Source: Streptomyces noursei (GTDB taxonomy: Bacteria > Actinomycetota > Actinomycetes > Streptomycetales > Streptomycetaceae). Taken from it: a stretch of 64,000 nt of DNA. The stretch's first letter is position 1, and the number at the start of each line of letters is the position of its first letter. Below are positions 56,618-64,000 of the stretch, piece after piece. The notes under the pieces are model-generated. The model was not told the DNA's origin. It saw nothing but the letters and a program-made list of their open reading frames with translations, and did not search any database. The position numbers were made by a program, and so were the translations under genes. Where the stretch lies: NCBI RefSeq assembly GCF_001646665.1, contig NZ_LWBU01000090.1, positions 7,517 through 71,516 on the forward strand, written 5' to 3'.

Positions 56618-59600
56618 GTGACCACTCGCCTCACCGACCCCGAGCAGCTCAAGGAGCTCCTCGGCATCCCGTTCACCCCGGAGCAGACGGCCTGCATCAC
56701 CGCGCCGCCCGCGCCGCAGGTCATCGTGGCCGGAGCCGGCTCGGGCAAGACGACGGTGATGGCCGCCCGGGTGGTCTGGCTGGTCGGCACCGGCCAGGTC
56801 GCCCCCGAGCAGGTGCTCGGCCTGACGTTCACCAACAAGGCCGCCGGCGAGCTGGCCGAGCGGGTCCGCAAGGCGCTGGTCAAGGCAGGGGTGACCGACC
56901 CGGACGTCATCGACCCGGACGATCCGCCGGGCGAGCCGCGCATCTCCACGTACCACGCCTTCGCCGGCCAGCTCCTGACCGACCACGGACTGCGCATCGG
57001 CCTGGAGCCCACCGCCCGCCTCCTCGCCGACGCCACCCGGTACCAGCTCGCCGCCCGGGTGCTGCGCGAGGCACCCGGCCCGTACCCCGCGCTGACCAAG
57101 TCCTTCCCCACCCTCGTCAGCGACCTGCTCGCCCTCGACGCCGAGCTGGCCGAGCACCTGGTCCGCCCCGCCGACCTCCTCCGCCACGACGCCGGGCTGC
57201 TCGCCGCCCTCGCGGACGCCCGCCTCACCAACGCCGACCTCCGCAAGGTCCCGGAAGCCGCCGGCGCCCGCCGCGAGCTGACCGGCCTCGTCGTGCGCTA
57301 CCGCGCGGCCAAGCGCGAGCGCGACCTGCTGGACTTCGGCGACCAGATCGCGCTCTCCGCCGAGCTGGCGCTCACCCGGCCCGAGGTCGGCGCGATCCTC
57401 CGCGACGAGTTCCGGGTGGTGCTCCTGGACGAGTACCAGGACACCTCCGTCGCCCAGCGGCTCCTGCTGTCGGGGCTGTTCGGCGGGGGCACTGGACACC
57501 CGGTCACCGCCGTGGGCGACCCCTGTCAGGCGATCTACGGCTGGCGCGGGGCGTCCGTCGCGAACCTGGACGACTTCCCCGAGCACTTCCCGCACGCGGA
57601 CGGCACCCCCGCCACCCGCTTCTCGCTCAGCGAGAACCGCCGCAGCGGCGGTCGCCTGCTGGACCTGGCCAACGGGCTCGCAGAGCCGCTGCGCGCCATG
57701 CACGCGGGCGTGGAGGCGCTGCGCCCGGCGCCCGGCGCGGAGCGCGACGGCGCCGTGCGGATCGCGCTGCTGCCCACCCAGGCGGAGGAGCTCGCCTGGC
57801 TGGCCGACTCCATCGCCCACCTGGTCCGCACGGGGAAGGAACCCGGCGACATCGCCGTCCTGTGCCGTACCGCCACCGACTTCCCCGAGATCCAGGCCGC
57901 CCTCGTCGCCCGGGACGTCCCCGTCGAGGTCGTGGGCCTCTCCGGGCTGCTGCACCTACCGGAGGTCGCCGACCTGGTGGCGGTCTGCGAGGTGCTCCAG
58001 GACCCGGGCGCCAACGCCTCGCTCGTACGGCTGCTCACCGGACCCCGCTGGCGGATCGGCGCCCGTGACCTCGCTCTCCTGGGCCGCCGTGCCCGGCTCC
58101 TGGTGCACCGCTCCCGGGACGACGGCGACACGGACCCGGACGAGCGGCTGGCGGCGGCGGTCGAGGGCGTCGACCCGGCCGAGGTGGTGTCGCTCGCCGA
58201 CGCCCTGGACACGTTCCTCGAACCGGCCGGCGAGGACGACGGCCTGCCGTTCTCCGGCGAGGCGAGGGTGCGGTTCGCGCGGCTCGCCACCGAGCTGCGC
58301 GACCTGCGGCGCTCCCTGGCCGACCCCCTGATGGACGTCCTGCACCGGGTGCTGGCCACCACGGGTCTGGAGGTCGAGCTGTCCGCCTCCCCGCACGCCC
58401 TGGCGGCCCGCCGCCGGGAGACCCTCTCGAACTTCCTCGACATAGCGGCCGGCTTCGCCTCCCTCGACGGCGAGGCGAGCCTGCTGGCCTTCCTCGGCTT
58501 CCTGCGCACGGCCGCCCAGTACGAGAAGGGCCTGGACAACGCCCTGCCCGGTGGCGAGAACACCGTCAAGGTCCTGACCGCCCACAAGTCCAAGGGCCTG
58601 GAGTGGGACGTGGTCGCCGTCCCGGGCCTGGTCACGTCGCAGTTCCCCAGCACCCGGTCGCGCGAGTCCTGGACGGCCCAGCCGCAGGTCCTGCCGCACG
58701 CCCTGCGCGGTGACGCCCCGACCCTCCCGGCGGTCGACGACTGGGACGCCAGGTCGCTGAAGGCGTTCAAGGACGCCATGAGGGACCACCAGCACACCGA
58801 GGAGCTGCGCCTGGGGTACGTCACCTTCACCCGCCCCCGCACCCTCCTGCTGGGATCGGCCCACTGGTGGGGCCCGACGCAGAAGCGCCCCAGGGGCCCG
58901 TCCCCCTTCCTGCACGCGCTGTACGACCACTGCGCGGCCGGTTTCGGCGAGATCGAGGCCTGGGCGGACGAACCGGACGAGGACGCCGAGAACCCCATGC
59001 TCCAGGAGGCCACGGCCGACCGCGCCTGGCCGCTGCCCTTGGACCCGGATTCGCTGGCCCGCCGCCGAGCGGCCGCCGACAAGGTCATGGAGTACCTGGA
59101 CTCCCTCCCCGAGCCCGGCGCGGACGACCCGGTCTTCCCGCCGGACCCCCCGGCCGACCACGGCCACCCGGTGCCGGAGGCGCCGGACGACCCGGACGCG
59201 CACGGCCACCCGGACCCGGACGAGCCCTGGCCCGACGACCTCACCGGCTGGGAGGAGGACTGGGACGACTGGGCGACCGAACCGCCCGCCGCCGACCCCA
59301 CCGCCGCCGAACCGCCCGCCGGGGACCCCACCGCCGCCGACCCCACCGCCGGAAACCCCTCCGGGGACCCCGCCGCCGGACCCGCGTCCCCGGCGGTGGA
59401 CGCGGTCGCCGCGCACCCCGACACCGCTGCCGCGCACCCCGACACCGCTGCCGCGCACCCCGACACCGCTGCCGCGCACCCCGACACCGCTGCCGCGCAC
59501 CCCGACACCGCTGCCGGGCACCAGGCCGCCGCCTCCCGCCCCGGAGACGCCGGCCCCGCCCGGCCCGGCGTCCCCGGCCCTCGCCACGGCGACACCGGGG

Positions 59601-60364
59601 GTCCGGTGCGCGGGGCGGGGGAGCGGCTCACGCCCGAGGAGGCCCGCACCATCGCCTCCTGGGACCGCGACCTCGACGCCCTCACCGGGGAGCTGCTGCG
59701 CGCCCGCGCCACCACCCGTGACGTCCTCCTCCCGGCGTCCCTGTCGGCCTCCCAGCTGCTGCGCCTGGCCTCCGACCCCGACGGCTTCGCGCAGGAGCTG
59801 GCCCGCCCCATGCCGCGCCCCCCGCAGCCCGCCGCGCGGCGCGGGACCCGGTTCCACGCCTGGGTGGAGGCCCGGTTCGAGGCCCTGCCGCTGCCCATGC
59901 TCGGTCCGGACGAGCTGCCGGGCGGGGAGGTGTACGCGGACGAGCCGGAGATCGCCGACGAGCGGGACCTGGCCGCCCTGAAGGAGGCGTTCGAGAACAC
60001 CCCGTACGCCCACCGCACCCCCCACCGGGTCGAGGCGCCGTTCCAGCTGGCCCTCGGCGGCCGGGTGATCCGCGGCCGCATCGACGCCGTCTACCGCGAG
60101 GCCGACCCGGACACCGGCGCCGTGACGTACGAGATCGTGGACTGGAAGACCAACCGCTCGCACACCGCCGACCCCCTCCAGCTCGCGGTCTACCGGCTCG
60201 CCTGGGCCGAGCAGCACGGGCTGCCCCTCGACGCGGTCACGGCCGCGTTCGTCTACGTACGCACCGGGGAGGTCGTCCGCCCCGCCGACCTGCCCGGACG
60301 CGACGGGCTCGAACGCATCCTGCTCCTTGGGACGGCGGACGGACCGCCCCCCGACGCCGGATAG
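56618..60364 (+). CDS. adnB: AdnB-type UvrD-like helicase-nuclease subunit
   Basis: A 1248-residue motor-nuclease. Walker A GAGSGKTT (Lys44), LDEYQDTS, VLTAHKSKGLEWD and YVTFTRPRTL mark the SF1 helicase; the C-terminal nuclease has EIVDWKTNRSH (Asp1175, Lys1177) followed by LQLAVYRLAWAE. No iron-sulfur cysteine cluster is seen at the C-terminus, unlike the partner. Between motor and nuclease is a long Pro/Asp/Ala-rich linker (about 830-1010) with five perfect heptad repeats. The GTG at 56618 follows TAGCCT (56605-56610) at leaderless spacing; a TTG two codons upstream is also in frame. Confidence 0.9.
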   Translation: MTTRLTDPEQLKELLGIPFTPEQTACITAPPAPQVIVAGAGSGKTTVMAARVVWLVGTGQVAPEQVLGLTFTNKAAGELAERVRKALVKAGVTDPDVIDPDDPPGEPRISTYHAFAGQLLTDHGLRIGLEPTARLLADATRYQLAARVLREAPGPYPALTKSFPTLVSDLLALDAELAEHLVRPADLLRHDAGLLAALADARLTNADLRKVPEAAGARRELTGLVVRYRAAKRERDLLDFGDQIALSAELALTRPEVGAILRDEFRVVLLDEYQDTSVAQRLLLSGLFGGGTGHPVTAVGDPCQAIYGWRGASVANLDDFPEHFPHADGTPATRFSLSENRRSGGRLLDLANGLAEPLRAMHAGVEALRPAPGAERDGAVRIALLPTQAEELAWLADSIAHLVRTGKEPGDIAVLCRTATDFPEIQAALVARDVPVEVVGLSGLLHLPEVADLVAVCEVLQDPGANASLVRLLTGPRWRIGARDLALLGRRARLLVHRSRDDGDTDPDERLAAAVEGVDPAEVVSLADALDTFLEPAGEDDGLPFSGEARVRFARLATELRDLRRSLADPLMDVLHRVLATTGLEVELSASPHALAARRRETLSNFLDIAAGFASLDGEASLLAFLGFLRTAAQYEKGLDNALPGGENTVKVLTAHKSKGLEWDVVAVPGLVTSQFPSTRSRESWTAQPQVLPHALRGDAPTLPAVDDWDARSLKAFKDAMRDHQHTEELRLGYVTFTRPRTLLLGSAHWWGPTQKRPRGPSPFLHALYDHCAAGFGEIEAWADEPDEDAENPMLQEATADRAWPLPLDPDSLARRRAAADKVMEYLDSLPEPGADDPVFPPDPPADHGHPVPEAPDDPDAHGHPDPDEPWPDDLTGWEEDWDDWATEPPAADPTAAEPPAGDPTAADPTAGNPSGDPAAGPASPAVDAVAAHPDTAAAHPDTAAAHPDTAAAHPDTAAAHPDTAAGHQAAASRPGDAGPARPGVPGPRHGDTGGPVRGAGERLTPEEARTIASWDRDLDALTGELLRARATTRDVLLPASLSASQLLRLASDPDGFAQELARPMPRPPQPAARRGTRFHAWVEARFEALPLPMLGPDELPGGEVYADEPEIADERDLAALKEAFENTPYAHRTPHRVEAPFQLALGGRVIRGRIDAVYREADPDTGAVTYEIVDWKTNRSHTADPLQLAVYRLAWAEQHGLPLDAVTAAFVYVRTGEVVRPADLPGRDGLERILLLGTADGPPPDAG
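59408..59512 (+). repeat. Five identical 21-bp coding repeats in the adnB linker
   Basis: Five exact tandem copies of a 21-base unit start at 59408, 59429, 59450, 59471 and 59492. Each encodes AAHPDTA. They lie in the disordered linker between the motor and the nuclease, so the copy number can change without frame loss. Confidence 0.95.
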
Positions 60365-60374
60365 GCTCGGGGGC

Positions 60375-61781
60375 ATGAGCGACACCCCGGACAGCGCCGT
60401 CCAGACCGTACGCGGATACATAGAGCAGCACCGCGCCGCCTTCCTCGACGACCTCGTCGAGTGGCTGCGCATCCCGTCCGTGTCGGCGCAGCCCGCGCAC
60501 GCCCCGGACGTACGGCGCAGTGCGCGGTGGCTGGCGGACAAGCTCGGCGAGACCGGCTTCCCGGTCGCCGAGGTGTGGGAGACGGACGGCGCCCCGGCGG
60601 TCTACGCCGAGTGGCCCTCCGGCGACGAGGGCGCCCCCACCGTCCTGGTCTACGGCCACCACGACGTCCAGCCCGCCGCCCGTGAGGACGGCTGGGACAC
60701 CGACCCGTTCGAGCCGGTGATCCGCGGGAACCGGCTCCACGCGCGCGGTGCCGCCGACGACAAGGGCCAGGTGTTCTTCCACACCCTGGGGGTGCGCGCC
60801 CACCTGGCGCTGACCGGCCGTACGGCGCCCGCCGTCAACCTCAAGCTGCTGGTGGAGGGCGAGGAGGAGTCCGGCTCCCCGCACTTCCGGGCGCTCGTGG
60901 AGCGGAACCGCGACCGGCTCGCCGCCGATGCCGTGGTCGTCTCGGACACGGGCATGTGGTCGGAGACCACGCCCACCGTGTGCACCGGCATGCGGGGCGT
61001 GGCGGACTGTGAGATCGAGCTGTACGGCCCGGACCAGGACATCCACTCCGGTTCCTTCGGTGGTGCCGTGCCGAACCCGGCCACGGTCGCCGCCCGGGTG
61101 GTCGCCGCGCTCCACGACGAGCACGAGCGCGTCACGGTCCCCGGCTTCTACGACGGCGTCGCGGAGCTCACCGACGCCGAACGGGCGCTGATCGCGGAGC
61201 TGCCGTTCGACGAGGACTCCTGGCTGGCGACCGCCACGTCGTACGGGACGCTCGGCGAGGCCGGCTACTCGACCCTGGAGCGGGTCTGGGCCCGCCCGAC
61301 CGCCGAGGTCAACGGCATCGGAGGCGGCTACCAGGGCCCCGGCGGCAAGACGATCATCCCGTCCTCCGCGCAGGTCAAGCTGTCGTTCCGGCTGGTGGCG
61401 GGCCAGGACCCGCACAGGATCGAGGCGGCCGTGCGCGACTGGGTGGCCGCCCGCGTCCCGGCCGGCATCCGCCACAAGATCACTTTCGGTGCGCCGACGC
61501 GCCCCTGCCTGACGCCGCTCGACCACCCCGCCCTCCGGTCGGTCGTACGGTCGATGAGCCGGGCGTTCGACGGCGCGAAGGTCCGCTTCACCCGTGAGGG
61601 CGGCTCCGGCCCGGCCGCCGACCTCCAGGACGTACTGGGCGCGCCGGTGCTGTTCCTGGGGATCTCCGTGCCGTCCGACGGCTGGCACGCGCCGAACGAG
61701 AAGGTGGAACTGGATCTGCTGCTCAAGGGCGTGGAGACGACCGCCCACCTGTGGGGCGACCTGTCCGGGGCCCTGCGCTGA
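60375..61781 (+). CDS. M20 family dipeptidase
   Basis: A 468-residue zinc peptidase of the carnosinase-like M20 group. Metal and catalytic residues: YGHHDVQPA, GAADDKGQVF, EGEEESGSP, SDTGMW and the C-terminal histidine in DGWHAPNEKVE. It would hydrolyse dipeptides in the cytosol. The ATG at 60375 follows TAGGCT (60362-60367) by seven bases, so the mRNA is probably leaderless. It has no evident link to the adn genes beyond orientation. Confidence 0.92.
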   Translation: MSDTPDSAVQTVRGYIEQHRAAFLDDLVEWLRIPSVSAQPAHAPDVRRSARWLADKLGETGFPVAEVWETDGAPAVYAEWPSGDEGAPTVLVYGHHDVQPAAREDGWDTDPFEPVIRGNRLHARGAADDKGQVFFHTLGVRAHLALTGRTAPAVNLKLLVEGEEESGSPHFRALVERNRDRLAADAVVVSDTGMWSETTPTVCTGMRGVADCEIELYGPDQDIHSGSFGGAVPNPATVAARVVAALHDEHERVTVPGFYDGVAELTDAERALIAELPFDEDSWLATATSYGTLGEAGYSTLERVWARPTAEVNGIGGGYQGPGGKTIIPSSAQVKLSFRLVAGQDPHRIEAAVRDWVAARVPAGIRHKITFGAPTRPCLTPLDHPALRSVVRSMSRAFDGAKVRFTREGGSGPAADLQDVLGAPVLFLGISVPSDGWHAPNEKVELDLLLKGVETTAHLWGDLSGALR

Positions 61782-61856
61782 GCGGGCCGGCGCCGGACGG
61801 CACCCAGCTGAACGGACACCCAGGAGAACCCATCCACCGGGGGAGTTGGAAGCACA

Positions 61857-62804
61857 GTGAGCACCATCAGTAACGGGGCCGGGCACCGGCCCATCGGCCT
61901 CACCGCCCCGAGCGGCATCGACCGCGCGGCCCACCACCGTCTCGACGAGGCGTGGCTGGCCGCGGCGTGGAGCCACCCGACCACCCGGGTCTTCGTGGTG
62001 TCCGGTGGCCAGGCCCTGATCGACGACACCCCCGACGGCCGCACCGAACTGGTGATGACCCCGGCCTTCGAGGCGCCGGTCACCGAGACCCACCGGTACT
62101 TCCTGGGCACCGACGAGGAGGGTGTCCGGTACTTCGCGCTCCAGAAGGACTCCCTGCCCGGCCGCATGGACCAGTCCGCGCGGCCGGCCGGTCTGCGGGA
62201 GGCCGGTCTGCTGCTGTCCCCGCGCGACGCCGGGCTCCTGGTCCACGCGGTGGCGCTGGAGAACTGGCAGCGGCTGCACCGCTTCTGCTCGCGCTGCGGC
62301 GAGCGCACGGTGATCGCGGCGGCCGGCCACATCCGCCGCTGCCCGGCCTGCGGCGCCGAGCACTACCCGCGCACGGACCCGGCGGTGATCATGCTGGTGA
62401 CGGACGAGGAGGACCGCGCGCTGCTGGGCCGGCAGGTCCACTGGCCGGAGGGCCGCTTCTCGACGCTGGCGGGCTTCGTGGAGCCGGGCGAGTCGATCGA
62501 GCAGTCGGTGGCCCGGGAGGTCTTCGAGGAGGCCGGGGTGACGGTCGGCGAGGTGGAGTACGTCGCCAGCCAGCCGTGGCCGTTCCCCTCCAGCCTGATG
62601 CTGGGCTTCATGGCGCGGGCCACGTCGTCCGAGATCGACGTCGACGGGGACGAGATCGAGGAGGCCCGCTGGTTCTCCCGGGAAGAGCTGCGGGCCGCGT
62701 TCGAGTCCGGCGAGGTCCTTCCCCCCTACGGAATCTCGATCGCGGCCCGTCTCATCGAGCTCTGGTACGGCAAGCCGCTGCCGAAGCCCGGGAACGTGGC
62801 GTAG
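61857..62804 (+). CDS. nudC: NADH pyrophosphatase, NudC type
   Basis: A 315-residue Nudix hydrolase. The four-cysteine zinc ribbon is FCSRCGERT and RCPACGAEHYPR (about residues 142-164), the Nudix box is GFVEPGESIEQSVAREVFEEAGV, and the NudC signature SQPWPFPSS follows it. NudC splits NAD(H) and can remove NAD caps from RNA. The start is a GTG with the upstream GGGGGAG. It is convergent with mrx1 at 12 bp, as in Rv3199c-Rv3198A order. Confidence 0.94.
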   Translation: MSTISNGAGHRPIGLTAPSGIDRAAHHRLDEAWLAAAWSHPTTRVFVVSGGQALIDDTPDGRTELVMTPAFEAPVTETHRYFLGTDEEGVRYFALQKDSLPGRMDQSARPAGLREAGLLLSPRDAGLLVHAVALENWQRLHRFCSRCGERTVIAAAGHIRRCPACGAEHYPRTDPAVIMLVTDEEDRALLGRQVHWPEGRFSTLAGFVEPGESIEQSVAREVFEEAGVTVGEVEYVASQPWPFPSSLMLGFMARATSSEIDVDGDEIEEARWFSREELRAAFESGEVLPPYGISIAARLIELWYGKPLPKPGNVA

Positions 62805-62816
62805 GACCGACCGCGC

Positions 62817-63059
62817 TCAGGCGCCGATCTTCTGCTTGACCTGGGCCAGCGAGGGGTTCGTCAGCGTCGTCCCGTCGGCGAAGAGCACGGTCGGGACGGT
62901 CTGGTTGCCCCCGTTGGCCTTCTCCACGAACGCGGCCGACTCCGGGTCCTGCTCGATGTTGACCTCGGTGTACGCGATGCCCTCACGGTCCATCTGGCTC
63001 TTCAGCCGGCGGCAGTAACCGCACCACGTCGTGCTGTACATCGTCAGGCTGCCCTGCAT
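62817..63059 (-). CDS. mrx1: Mycoredoxin / glutaredoxin-like protein
   Basis: An 80-residue glutaredoxin-fold protein with active site CGYC at residues 13-16 and the cis-proline in TVPTVLF. Mycoredoxin-1 reduces mycothiol mixed disulfides in actinobacteria, the counterpart of glutaredoxin. GAGGAG eight bases before the ATG fixes the start. It diverges from uvrD2 and is convergent with nudC. Confidence 0.93.
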   Translation of the reverse strand: MQGSLTMYSTTWCGYCRRLKSQMDREGIAYTEVNIEQDPESAAFVEKANGGNQTVPTVLFADGTTLTNPSLAQVKQKIGA

Positions 63060-63217
63060 CGTCTGCGCTCCTCGGTGTCGCTGGGGGTGGGGTGCCTCGG
63101 GGCACCAGGAAGCAGAACGTCCACCGGCGCTCCACCATTCCCGGGACCGGTACGACCGGAGGCCGGCCCTGTGGACAACCGTCCCGTCCGCCTCGGCCGA
63201 CCTGGCAGCATGGCAGG

Positions 63218-64000
63218 GTGACAGCAGCAACGCACTCCACTCTCTTCCCGCAGGTACCGGGCTCGAGCCAGTTCACGGCCCCGCCCCGGGACGCCGACGC
63301 GGTGCTCGACGGGCTGGACCCCGAGCAGCGCGAGGTGGCGACCACCCTGCACGGTCCGGTGTGCGTGCTGGCGGGCGCCGGCACGGGCAAGACGCGCGCG
63401 ATCACCCACCGGATCGCCTATGGCGTCCGCGCGGGCATACTCCAGCCCAGCAGTGTGCTGGCCGTCACCTTCACCAACCGCGCCGCCGGAGAGATGCGCG
63501 GCCGGCTGCGGCAGCTGGGCGCGGGCGGTGTCCAGGCCCGCACCTTCCACTCGGCGGCCCTCCGCCAGCTCCAGTACTTCTGGCCGAAAGCAGTCGGTGG
63601 TGAGCTGCCCCGGCTGCTGGAGCGCAAGGTCCAGCTCGTCGCGGAGGCGGGCGCCCGGTGCCGCGTCCGGCTCGACCGCAACGAGCTGCGCGACGTCACG
63701 GGCGAGATCGAATGGGCCAAGGTCACCCAGACCGTCCCCGCCGACTATCCGGCGGCCGTCGCCAAGGCCCAGCGGGACGCCCCGCGCGACCCCGCCGAAA
63801 TTGGCCAGATCTATGCCATGTACGAGCAGCTGAAGCGGGACCGCTCGTCGATCGACTTCGAGGACGTCCTGCTGCTGACCGTCGGCATCCTCCAGGACCG
63901 GCACGACATCGCGGAGCGGATCCGCGGGCAGTACCAGCACTTCGTGGTGGACGAGTACCAGGACGTCTCCCCGCTCCAGCAGCGCCTGCTCGACCTGTGG
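63218..64000 (+). CDS. uvrD2: UvrD2-type ATP-dependent DNA helicase, N-terminal part
   Basis: The first 261 codons of an SF1 helicase, truncated by the window end. It begins VTAATHSTLFPQVPGSSQ at a GTG, then LDPEQREVATT, Walker A AGAGTGKTRA, FTNRAAGEM, ARTFHSAALRQL, IDFEDVLLL and VVDEYQDVSPLQQRLLDLW at the end. The order with mrx1 and nudC matches Rv3198c, UvrD2, which is essential in mycobacteria and carries an HRDC domain further on (not in view). No ribosome site is obvious, so it may be leaderless. Confidence 0.92.
   Translation, partial: MTAATHSTLFPQVPGSSQFTAPPRDADAVLDGLDPEQREVATTLHGPVCVLAGAGTGKTRAITHRIAYGVRAGILQPSSVLAVTFTNRAAGEMRGRLRQLGAGGVQARTFHSAALRQLQYFWPKAVGGELPRLLERKVQLVAEAGARCRVRLDRNELRDVTGEIEWAKVTQTVPADYPAAVAKAQRDAPRDPAEIGQIYAMYEQLKRDRSSIDFEDVLLLTVGILQDRHDIAERIRGQYQHFVVDEYQDVSPLQQRLLDLW

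Noticed and set aside
1..64000. tRNA, rRNA, transposase, integrase or phage genes
   Set aside because: Intergenic regions were read for cloverleaf and CCA ends, and all ORFs for DDE or recombinase motifs; none was found.

Overview
The window is chromosomal DNA of a Streptomyces-type actinomycete. The signs are very high GC with strong third-position GC bias, frequent GTG starts, several start codons that directly follow a -10-like hexamer with no ribosome site (leaderless style), and gene content typical of the group (SigE/RseA/HtrA/TatB, mycoredoxin, AdnAB, UvrD2, DUF3117, DUF3107, DUF3152). From memory of Mycobacterium tuberculosis gene order, about 9.2-26 kb resembles Rv1202-Rv1239 (dapE, LOG, folP2, DivIVA-type protein, tag, DUF3117, methyltransferase, sigE-rseA-htrA-tatB, mrp, DUF1003, MgtE-like, corA). 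About 31.7-64 kb resembles Rv3198-Rv3211 (rhlE, ferritin-like, DUF3107, TetR, DUF3152, moeZ, alkyltransferase-like, adnAB, nudC, mrx1, uvrD2). Most of the window is therefore conserved core chromosome.

Layout. 1-211: poly-C and two strong inverted repeats. 212-6915: an accessory operon of six genes on the + strand with five of its junctions tight or overlapping: P450, OleA/FabH-like thiolase, family-2 glycosyltransferase, second P450, OleC-like AMP ligase and OleD-like reductase. 6951-8018: purM, directly behind the operon. 8.2-14.5 kb: lysozyme-like exported protein, dapE, LOG enzyme, folP2, DivIVA-like protein, tag, enoyl-CoA hydratase, DUF3117. 14.5-20.2 kb: envelope-stress block (methyltransferase, ECF sigma factor, zinc anti-sigma factor, HtrA protease, TatB). 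20.3-26.5 kb: mrp and magnesium-related genes, with a structured stretch upstream of corA. 26.5-31.7 kb: small conserved unknowns, PHP phosphoesterase, MarC protein, NYN protein, hydrolase. 31.7-39.8 kb: DEAD-box helicase with a repetitive basic tail and an apparent CTG start, ferritin-like protein, TetR regulator, hydrolase, DUF3152 metalloprotease-like protein. 39.9-45.0 kb: a four-gene polysaccharide-type operon (PelF-like glycosyltransferase, polytopic membrane protein, sugar epimerase, spherulin-4/GH135-like protein) with a 17-codon leader ORF coupled to the epimerase. 45.0-52.5 kb: moeZ, two tandem TAP-like lipoprotein hydrolases, and a large membrane protein fusing a degenerate kinase-like domain to a flippase/synthase-type domain. 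52.5-64 kb: alkyltransferase-like protein, adnA, adnB, M20 peptidase, nudC, mrx1 and the 5' part of uvrD2, cut by the window end.

The two most system-like regions are the OleA-OleC-OleD operon, which has no OleB and so may stop at a beta-lactone that two P450s and a glycosyltransferase could decorate, and the PelF/epimerase/spherulin-4 operon, which resembles in content the fungal galactosaminogalactan cluster and bacterial Pel loci. No rRNA, tRNA, CRISPR array, insertion sequence or prophage was seen.
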